From NCBI GenBank assembly GCA_016790705.1, contig JAEUOT010000022.1, positions 1-64,000 of the forward strand: 64,000 nucleotides of DNA, written 5' to 3'. This document shows, piece by piece, positions 36,240 through 42,490 of this stretch. A program made the position numbers and the translations under genes. A model generated the notes under the pieces. The model saw only the letters and a program-made list of their open reading frames with translations, had not been told where the DNA came from and did no database searches. The stretch is from Hydrogenophaga sp. GTDB taxonomy: Bacteria > Pseudomonadota > Gammaproteobacteria > Burkholderiales > Burkholderiaceae_C. Position 1 is the first letter of the stretch; the number at the start of each line of letters is the position of its first letter.

Positions 36240-37577
36240 ATGAAGATCCTGATCCAGAACGGCCGCGTCATGGACCCGGCAACCGGGCGTGACGAGATGG
36301 CCGACATCGCCATCGCGGCCGGCCGCATCATCGCCATCGGCAAGGTCGCGCCGGACTTCCACCCCAATCGCACCATCGATGCGTCCGGGCTGGTGGTTGC
36401 GCCCGGCCTGGTCGACCTGTCGGTGCGGCTGCGCGAGCCCGGGCAGGAACATGCCGGCATGCTGGAGAGCGAAATGGCGGCTGCGGCCGCCGGCGGTGTG
36501 ACGGCGCTGGTCTGTCCGCCCGACACCGACCCGGTGCTCGACGAGCCCGGCCTGGTCGACATGCTCAAGTTCCGCGCCGAGAAGCTGCACCAGGGACGCG
36601 TGTTCCCGCTGGGCGCGCTCACGCGAGGTCTCAAGGGCGAGGTGCTGACCGAGATGGCCGAGCTGACCGAGTCGGGCTGCATCGGCTTCGGCCAGGCCGA
36701 GGTGCCGATCGTGAACTCGCAGGTGCTGCAGCGCGCGCTGCAGTACGCCGCCACCTTCGGCTACACCGTGTGGCTGCGGCCGCAGGATTTCTGGCTCGGC
36801 AAGGGCGTGGCCGCCAGCGGCCCGCTGGCGACGCGCATGGGCCTGGCCGGCGTGCCGGCTGCGGCTGAGACGATTGCCTTGCACACCCTGTTCGAACTGC
36901 TGCGCGGCGTGCACAAGGTCAGCCTGAGCTCGGGCGAGAAGGGCGTGCATGTGCATCTGTGCCGCGTCAGCAGCGCCGCCGGTCTTGAGCTGGTGCGCCA
37001 GGCGAAGGCCGAGGGCCTGCCGGTGAGCTGCGACGTGAGCGTGCACAACCTGCACCTGACCGATGTGGACATCGGCTTCTACGACAGCCGCGCGCGGCTG
37101 CAGCCGCCGCTGCGCCAGCAGCGCGATCGCGAGGCGCTGCGCGCCGGTCTGGCGGACGGCACCATCGACGCGCTGGTGTCCGACCACAACCCGGTGGACG
37201 CCGACGCCAAGGTGTTGCCGTTTGCCGAGGCCGAGCCCGGTGCCACTGCGGTCGAGCTGCTGCTGGGACTGGCGGCCAAGTGGGCGCAGCAGGAGGGGCT
37301 GGGTCTGATGCAGGCGCTGGCCGTGGTCACCAGCGGACCGCAGGCGGTGCTGGGCAGCGCGCTGGGCACGCTGCAGCACAGCGTTGGCCAGATCAGCGTC
37401 GGCGGTGCGGCCGACCTCTGCCTGTTCGATCCGAACGCGAGCTGGGCGGTGGACCCGGCGGCACTGCGCAGCCAGGGCAAGCACACACCGTTCGAAGGTC
37501 ACGAGATGCCGGTGCGCGTGCAGACCACGTTGGTGGGTGGGCAGGTGGCCTACGAGGCGGCGCGGGCGACGGCGTGA
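36240..37577 (+). CDS. inactive dihydroorotase-like subunit PyrC' of aspartate carbamoyltransferase
   Basis: 445 residues, dihydroorotase fold. Active dihydroorotases bind zinc through DxHxHLREPG. Here the motif reads LVDLSVRLREPG, with S61 and R63 replacing both histidines. VSDHNPVDADAK remains near residue 313. The protein should therefore lack dihydroorotase activity. In Pseudomonas the equivalent pseudo-enzyme is needed structurally for PyrB assembly. An active pyrC must lie elsewhere. Its stop overlaps the GTG of the acyltransferase gene by 3 bases. Confidence 0.93.
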   Translation: MKILIQNGRVMDPATGRDEMADIAIAAGRIIAIGKVAPDFHPNRTIDASGLVVAPGLVDLSVRLREPGQEHAGMLESEMAAAAAGGVTALVCPPDTDPVLDEPGLVDMLKFRAEKLHQGRVFPLGALTRGLKGEVLTEMAELTESGCIGFGQAEVPIVNSQVLQRALQYAATFGYTVWLRPQDFWLGKGVAASGPLATRMGLAGVPAAAETIALHTLFELLRGVHKVSLSSGEKGVHVHLCRVSSAAGLELVRQAKAEGLPVSCDVSVHNLHLTDVDIGFYDSRARLQPPLRQQRDREALRAGLADGTIDALVSDHNPVDADAKVLPFAEAEPGATAVELLLGLAAKWAQQEGLGLMQALAVVTSGPQAVLGSALGTLQHSVGQISVGGAADLCLFDPNASWAVDPAALRSQGKHTPFEGHEMPVRVQTTLVGGQVAYEAARATA

Positions 37578-38326
37578 GCAGCGGGCGGCGGTCGGCGCTG
37601 GCGGCCGGGTGGCGCATCGGGCGCGCCCTGTGGCACATCCTGCGCGGCGCCTGGATCATCCGCAGCGAGTTCGGCCGGCTGACGCCAGACGCCACCGATC
37701 TGGTGGTGCGGGAATGGACGCGCCAGATGCTGGACATCCTGGGGGTCACGCTGGTGGTGCGCGGCATGCCGCCGTCGCATGGTCCCGTGCTGCAGGTGGC
37801 CAACCACATCTCGTGGTTGGACATCCTGGTCATGAACGGCGCGCGGCCATCGCACTTCGTCTCCAAGTCCGATGTGAAGCACTGGCCGGTGGTCGGCACG
37901 CTGGCGACCGGCACCGGCACGCTCTACATCGAGCGCGAGAACCGGCGCGACGCGATGCGCGTGGTGCACCAGATGGCCGAGCATCTGCGCGGGAAGGACA
38001 TCCTCTCGGTGTTCCCCGAAGGCACGACGGGCGACGGCCAGACCCTGCTGCCGTTTCACGCCAACCTGATCCAGGCCGCCATCGCTGCCGAAGCGCCGGT
38101 GTTGCCGGTCGGGCTGAGTTTTGTCGATGCGGACAGCGGGCAACGCCACGACGGGCCGCTGTTCATCGGCGACACCACGCTGCTGCAGTCGCTGTGGAAC
38201 ACCTTGCGTTCCACAGGTGTGCAGGCGGTGGTGCACTACGGCGAGCCGCAGCGCGCGCAAGGGCGTGACCGGCGCACCTGGGCGCAGGACCTGCGCACCG
38301 CCGTCATGGCGCTGCGCGAGGGGTAA
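37574..38326 (+). CDS. lysophospholipid (1-acylglycerol-3-phosphate) acyltransferase, PlsC family
   Basis: 250 residues, GTG start overlapping pyrC'. The H(x)4D catalytic motif is H78-D83 in LQVANHISWLDILVM. The acceptor-binding block is VFPEGTTGDGQTLLPFH. A hydrophobic N-terminal region (WRIGRALWHILRGAWIIR) probably attaches it to the inner membrane. It forms phosphatidic acid or remodels phospholipids; the acyl donor cannot be told. Its position at the end of the pyr operon is usual in this group. Confidence 0.9.
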   Translation: MSSGRRSALAAGWRIGRALWHILRGAWIIRSEFGRLTPDATDLVVREWTRQMLDILGVTLVVRGMPPSHGPVLQVANHISWLDILVMNGARPSHFVSKSDVKHWPVVGTLATGTGTLYIERENRRDAMRVVHQMAEHLRGKDILSVFPEGTTGDGQTLLPFHANLIQAAIAAEAPVLPVGLSFVDADSGQRHDGPLFIGDTTLLQSLWNTLRSTGVQAVVHYGEPQRAQGRDRRTWAQDLRTAVMALREG

Positions 38327-38340
38327 GGCGCCCCCACGCT

Positions 38341-38410
38341 CCACCGCTGCGCGGGTCGCTGCCCCCCGAGGGGGCTGACCTGCCTTGGGGCGGCCCGGCG
38401 GCAGGTCGGC
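38341..38410. repeat. GC-rich intergenic repeat with nested hairpins
   Basis: Lies between the convergent ends of the acyltransferase and the glutathione transferase genes. Contains a GCCCCC-CGA-GGGGGC hairpin (38361-38375) and a second stem GACCTGCC/GGCAGGTC (38377-38384 with 38400-38407). I recognise it as a repeat frequent between genes in Comamonadaceae. It may terminate both converging transcripts, although there is no U tract. Confidence 0.55.
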
Positions 38411-38430
38411 TCGTACCTCTGCTCCGCCGC

Positions 38431-39078
38431 TTATTTCGCCTTCGCGCGGGCCAGCATCACCTCGGTGTTGGTCTTGCGGTCGGCGTTGACCTTCTGCACG
38501 GCGGGGCGTTCGCCGATGCGCTTGAGGTAGTCGCGCACCGGCAGGTCGGCCAGCACATCCTTGCCGTAGATGATCTTGCTGGCGCTGCTGACCAGCGGCA
38601 GGTGCACCGCGGCGGCGACATCGGCCAGCGTGAAGTCGGCCCCGCCGATGAAGGGCGAGAAGCTGGTGAGCTGTGCAAACGCGGCGACGTTCTTGGCCAG
38701 TTGCTGGCCGGTCTTTTCCTTCGCGGCGTCGGACACCTTGCCGCCGAAGAAGGCCTCGGGATAGAGGTTGCGCGCCACCAGCTCCAGGTGCAGCTCGATG
38801 AAGCGCAGCAGCTCGCGCGCCTTGGCGGCCGCAAACGGGTCGGCGGGCAGCAGGGGGGGCTGCGGGAACCTGTCCTCCAGGTATTCGAGGATCACGGTCG
38901 ACTCGCACAGCGTGCCCTCGTCCGTCTTGAGGTAAGGCACCTTGCCCAGCGGGCTGGAGGCGGTGTCGACCTGGCCCACCCAGACCAGCTCCTCCTCGAA
39001 CGCGACGCCTTTTTCAAGCAGCGCCAGCTTGACCTTGTTGTAGTAGTTGCTGGCAGAAAAGCCGCAGAGGGTGAGCAT
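38431..39078 (-). CDS. glutathione S-transferase
   Basis: 215 residues. The N-terminal thioredoxin-fold domain starts MLTLCGFSASNYYNKVKLAL, has the cis-proline in LGKVPYLKTD, and the glutathione gamma-glutamyl contact in CESTVILEYLEDRFP. The C-terminal all-helical domain is intact (GADFTLADVAAAVHLPL). Substrate unknown; detoxification or thiol transfer is likely. Diverges from the copper-related cluster, whose first gene starts 97 bases away. Confidence 0.92.
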   Translation of the reverse strand: MLTLCGFSASNYYNKVKLALLEKGVAFEEELVWVGQVDTASSPLGKVPYLKTDEGTLCESTVILEYLEDRFPQPPLLPADPFAAAKARELLRFIELHLELVARNLYPEAFFGGKVSDAAKEKTGQQLAKNVAAFAQLTSFSPFIGGADFTLADVAAAVHLPLVSSASKIIYGKDVLADLPVRDYLKRIGERPAVQKVNADRKTNTEVMLARAKAK

Positions 39079-39174
39079 GGGAGGTCTCCTTTTGATGTTT
39101 GACGGACATCAAGATCGTAGGGGGCCGCTGCGGGGCGGTGGGTCGCACAGACGACGGCCTGCTAACATCCGCGC

Positions 39175-39573
39175 ATGTCGTTCCTGCGCATCCGACGCCG
39201 TTTTGCCGCCTGGCTGGCCATCGTGGCCATGCTGGTCGGTGCGCTCGCGCCCGCGATCACGCAGGCCCGCGTCGCGGTGAGCGAAGGCAACGACTGGCTG
39301 GAGATCTGCAGCGTCAGCGGCATGGTCTGGGTCAAGGCCGGGACCGGAGAGACCCGTGACCAGAAGCCGGGCCAGGGTGCGCCGACCAGCGTGTCGAACC
39401 AACACTGCCCCTGGTGCACGCTGCATGGCGGTTCGGTCGGCTTGGTCAGTGTCCCGCCGACCCTGGACCTCGCGCCTCGACTGACCGACCTGCCGCCCGC
39501 GTTCTACCGCGCGCCAGAGACGACCGCCGTCTGGGCGCCCTCGCGCTCCCGCGGTCCGCCCGCCGCCGCCTGA
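39175..39573 (+). CDS. DUF2946 family exported protein (first of two)
   Basis: 132 residues. Signal-anchor or signal peptide FAAWLAIVAMLVGALAPAIT, then a short domain with WLEICSVSGMVWV and a CxxC in NQHCPWCTLHGG. The pair of cysteines plus histidines near them suggests metal or redox use in the periplasm. DUF2946 genes often accompany copper genes; this one starts the run DUF2946, Sco, PCuAC, DUF2946. Function is not established. Confidence 0.85.
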   Translation: MSFLRIRRRFAAWLAIVAMLVGALAPAITQARVAVSEGNDWLEICSVSGMVWVKAGTGETRDQKPGQGAPTSVSNQHCPWCTLHGGSVGLVSVPPTLDLAPRLTDLPPAFYRAPETTAVWAPSRSRGPPAAA

Positions 39574-39585
39574 TCCGGCCGCGGT

Positions 39586-39608
39586 GGCTGCCCCGTTCGC
39601 GGGCAGCC
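39586..39608 (+). terminator. possible weak terminator or attenuator
   Basis: Stem GGCTGCCC (39586-39593) with GGGCAGCC (39601-39608), loop of seven bases, followed by a pyrimidine run (TTTCCCTCTTTCCCTC) rather than a pure T tract. It lies 12 bases after the first DUF2946 stop and just before the Sco ribosome site, so it may only partly separate the two genes. Confidence 0.4.
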
Positions 39609-39639
39609 GAGTTTCCCTCTTTCCCTCTGTGGAGGCGTT

Positions 39640-40290
39640 GTGCCTCAAGCTGTTTCTCTGTCACCGGTGTGCGCCGGGCGCCGTCACCTGATGCGCCGCG
39701 GCATGGCCGCTTCTCTGCTCTGTGCCGGTCTGGCCGGCTGTGATCGCGCTGCCCCAACCGGCGCCGCGGTGGGCGGCTTCCGTGGTCTGGACATCACGGG
39801 TGCGCCCTATGCGCGCGATTTTTCGCTGACCGATTTCAACGGACAACCCAGGCATCTGGGGGACTACCGGGGAAAGGTGGTCATGCTGTATTTCGGTTTC
39901 GTCCAGTGCCCGGATGTCTGTCCGACCGCGCTGACCCGGGCCGCCGGCGTGATGGAGCGGCTGGGGCCGGACGCCGGCGGGCTGCAGCTGCTGTTCGTGA
40001 CGGTCGATCCCGAGCGCGACACGCCCGCCCTGCTGCGCGACTACATGGCGGCGTTTCATCCGTCCTTTGTCGGGCTGACCGGCAGCGCGGCGCAGATCAG
40101 GGCCGCCGCTGACGAATTCCGCGTGTTCTATCGCAAGGTGCCCACCGGCAGCAGCTACACCATGGACCACACGGCGCTGTCCTACCTGTTCGACCGCCAG
40201 GGCCACATCCGTGTGGCGCTCAGGCATGAACAGACGATCGACGACTACACCGCCGATGTGAAGGCCTTGCTCGCCGAGACCTCCGCCTGA
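39640..40290 (+). CDS. Sco/SenC family copper-binding protein
   Basis: 216 residues from GTG 39640, which has GGAGG four bases upstream. The N-terminus ends MRRGMAASLLCAGLAGCDRA: a hydrophobic stretch and lipobox LAGC, so a lipoprotein facing the periplasm is likely. The thioredoxin fold holds the copper ligands C-x3-C in FVQCPDVCPTAL and the histidine in YTMDHTALSY. Sco proteins deliver copper to, or reduce, the CuA site of cytochrome oxidase, or work with PCuAC. A second start is possible at MRRGM 51 bases later. Confidence 0.92.
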   Translation: MPQAVSLSPVCAGRRHLMRRGMAASLLCAGLAGCDRAAPTGAAVGGFRGLDITGAPYARDFSLTDFNGQPRHLGDYRGKVVMLYFGFVQCPDVCPTALTRAAGVMERLGPDAGGLQLLFVTVDPERDTPALLRDYMAAFHPSFVGLTGSAAQIRAAADEFRVFYRKVPTGSSYTMDHTALSYLFDRQGHIRVALRHEQTIDDYTADVKALLAETSA

Positions 40291-40328
40291 TTCTTCAACC
40301 GTTTTTCAACCACCCCTAGGAGTCATCT

Positions 40329-40796
40329 ATGAAACACCTCATGTCCATCGCTCTCGTTGCCCTGTCCGCCAGCGCCTGGGCCCAGTCCGTCGAGATCAAG
40401 GACCCCTGGGTCCGCGCCACCGTCGCCCAGCAGAAAGCGACCGGCGCCTTCATGCAACTGACCGCCAAGGCGGACAGCAAGCTGGTCGAGGCCAAGTCGC
40501 CGGTGGCTGGCGTGGTGGAGATCCACGAGATGGCCATGGACAACAACGTCATGAAGATGCGCCAGATCCCGGGCCTGGCCCTGCCGGCCGGCAAGACGGT
40601 CGACCTCAAGCCCGGCGGCTATCACGTGATGCTTCTGGACCTCAAGGGCCAGGTCAAGGAAGGCGACGTGGTGCCGGTGACGCTGGTGTTCGAAGGCAAG
40701 GACGGCAAGCGCGAGAACGTCGAGATCAAGGCGCCCGCCAAGCCGCTGGCCAACATGCCGGCCATGCCCGCCCAAGGCGAACACAAGCACCAGTGA
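40329..40796 (+). CDS. periplasmic copper chaperone PCu(A)C (first copy)
   Basis: 155 residues. Signal peptide MKHLMSIALVALSASAWAQS. The full Cu(I) motif H-x10-M-x21-H-x-M is present and exact: H in VVEIHEMAMDNNV, M in MKMRQ, and HVM in GGYHVMLLDL. The tail PAMPAQGEHKHQ adds further Met/His ligands. These proteins carry copper through the periplasm toward the CuA centre, often with Sco, which is the preceding gene 38 bases away. Confidence 0.95.
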   Translation: MKHLMSIALVALSASAWAQSVEIKDPWVRATVAQQKATGAFMQLTAKADSKLVEAKSPVAGVVEIHEMAMDNNVMKMRQIPGLALPAGKTVDLKPGGYHVMLLDLKGQVKEGDVVPVTLVFEGKDGKRENVEIKAPAKPLANMPAMPAQGEHKHQ

Positions 40797-40828
40797 GCCG
40801 CTGAACGGTCTCACCTCAGGGCTGCCCG

Positions 40829-41227
40829 ATGACCCTCCTGTCCTGGCACCGCCTGGCCCGACGCTTGTCGGGCTGGCTGCTGGCCGCGCTGCTGCTGGGC
40901 ACGCTGGCACCCGCGATTTCGCGGGCGCTGGCGTCCGGCGCGGTGTCGGGCGGCGCGGGATGGGTCGAGCTCTGCACGTCCGAGGGCATGCGCTGGGTGC
41001 GCGTGTCGGACGCCCCGTCGCGCGACGCCCCGCCGGCGCCGTCCGGTGCGATGGACCTGTGCGGCCACTGCACCCTGGCCGCCGAACGATTTGCTCCGCT
41101 GCTGCCGGTTCTTCCGGTGGTGGCGGCTGTGGCCACGACATGGGCCACACCGGTGTTCCGCGCCCATGAGCCGGTCACCGCGCCCGCGCCGCGACCGGCT
41201 GCGCGCGGCCCTCCTTGCCTGAACTGA
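40829..41227 (+). CDS. DUF2946 family exported protein (second copy)
   Basis: 132 residues, same length and layout as the one at 39175. Signal peptide LSGWLLAALLLGTLAPAIS, then GWVELCTSEGMRWV, which parallels WLEICSVSGMVWV, and a CxxC in MDLCGHCTLAAER. The two are probably diverged duplicates. Position between two PCuAC genes supports a copper-related role. Function unknown. Confidence 0.85.
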   Translation: MTLLSWHRLARRLSGWLLAALLLGTLAPAISRALASGAVSGGAGWVELCTSEGMRWVRVSDAPSRDAPPAPSGAMDLCGHCTLAAERFAPLLPVLPVVAAVATTWATPVFRAHEPVTAPAPRPAARGPPCLN

Positions 41228-41308
41228 TCCGCTGACGGGTCGACCCGTCGTCGTGCGTCCCTGCGACCTGCGGGTGGCGGGCGCTGTGCATCAGTTTCAG
41301 GAGTTTTC

Positions 41309-41941
41309 ATGTCTACAGCACTTCAGGGGCCGGTACGCCTGCTGGCCGGTCAGGACAATGTTTTCAGGGCCGGGGAATGCGGCCTCTTGTGGCGGGTGGT
41401 GAGCGGGACGGTCCGTCTCGATCGGGCAGCGGGCGCCGCCAGGCTGCCGGTGTGGCTGGCCCTGCCCGGGGACCTGATCGGTGTCGAGGCACTGTGCGAC
41501 CAACCCTACCAGTTCACGGCCAGCCCCTTCACCGACTGTGTGTTGGCGCCGGTTCCCGTGGCCGGTGAATTCGAGCGTCAGGCCCTGTTGCGCCAGGCCC
41601 TGTTCCAGCAGCAACTGCGCAGCCACGACATGGCGATCTTGCGCACCGGCAGCGTGGCCTCGCGGCTGGCCTGCCTGTTGCGGCTCCTCGGTGTGCCCCA
41701 GGGTTTGCACGCCGATGCGCGCCTGTGCGGTGACACCCTGCGATCCGCGTTGCCCGCGCTGCGCGAGTTGGCGCAGATGGTCGATGCCAAGTCGGAGACC
41801 GTCTGCCGCGCGCTGGCGCAGCTTCTTCCGCCGCGCAGTCGCCGAAGCGGCCCCGCGCGGGTCCATCCGGTGCCGGCCATGCCGGCGAGGGCCTTTGCGC
41901 CGTGGGTGGGACAGTCGGGGGCGCTGGGGGCGATGGCATGA
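41309..41941 (+). CDS. Crp/Fnr family transcriptional regulator
   Basis: 210 residues. The N-terminal half is a cyclic-nucleotide-type beta-barrel (LWRVVSGTVRLDRA, LALPGDLIGVEAL). The C-terminal winged helix has the recognition segment RELAQMVDAKSETVCRALAQ. Six cysteines (24, 63, 77, 122, 140, 166) do not match the FNR 4Fe-4S spacing. A cAMP or heme or metal input cannot be told. It starts 82 bases after DUF2946 and its stop overlaps the next PCuAC start (ATGA), so it is embedded in the cluster and may control it. Confidence 0.82.
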   Translation: MSTALQGPVRLLAGQDNVFRAGECGLLWRVVSGTVRLDRAAGAARLPVWLALPGDLIGVEALCDQPYQFTASPFTDCVLAPVPVAGEFERQALLRQALFQQQLRSHDMAILRTGSVASRLACLLRLLGVPQGLHADARLCGDTLRSALPALRELAQMVDAKSETVCRALAQLLPPRSRRSGPARVHPVPAMPARAFAPWVGQSGALGAMA

Positions 41942-42441
41942 AGACGCTGGCCAGGCACCGCCGCACGCTGATCGCGCTTTCGGTGGCCCTTTTGGCCCTG
42001 GCGACGTCGGCCGCGAACGCCCACGACTTCAAAGCCGGCGACCTGCGCATCGACCATCCGTACGCGGTGCCGTCCCGCCCAGGACTGACCACGGGCGCGG
42101 TCTATGTCCGGGGCATCCGCAACACCGGCACGGTCACCGACAGGCTGCTGTCGGCCAGCACGCCGGCCGCAGCGTCGGTCGAGATCCACCGCATGCAGAT
42201 GCAGGGGGACGTGATGCAGATGCGCGCGGTGCCCTCGCTGGAGATCGCCGCAGGGGCGACCGTGGTGATGAAGCACGGTACGCCCGACGGCCACCACCTG
42301 ATGCTGATCGGGCTGAAGGCGCCGCTCAAGGACGGTGACCGTTTCCCCGTGACCCTGACCTTCGAGAAGGCAGGCACGCATGAAGTCAAGGTCTGGGTGC
42401 AGACGCCGCGCGATGCGGACGCCACCGGACACAAGCACTGA
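41938..42441 (+). CDS. periplasmic copper chaperone PCu(A)C (second copy)
   Basis: 167 residues. Signal peptide RRTLIALSVALLALATSAAN ending NAHD. Copper ligands: H in VEIHRMQMQGDV, M in VMQMRAV ten residues later, then HLM in DGHHLMLIGL. The second spacing is 24 residues instead of 21 because of a small insertion (KHGTPDG). The tail TGHKH is His-rich. Coupled to the regulator by a 4-base overlap and 49 bases before the TonB receptor, unlike the first copy which follows Sco. This suggests the two serve different partners. Confidence 0.94.
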   Translation: MKTLARHRRTLIALSVALLALATSAANAHDFKAGDLRIDHPYAVPSRPGLTTGAVYVRGIRNTGTVTDRLLSASTPAAASVEIHRMQMQGDVMQMRAVPSLEIAAGATVVMKHGTPDGHHLMLIGLKAPLKDGDRFPVTLTFEKAGTHEVKVWVQTPRDADATGHKH

Positions 42442-42490
42442 CCGGTCGACGTGACCGGCCACCGATTTTCAATACCCAGGAGTACCAAGC

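Noticed and set aside
35085..37502. 805-codon open frame antisense to pyrB-pyrC'
   Set aside because: Same artefact; the plus strand carries conserved pyr genes throughout.
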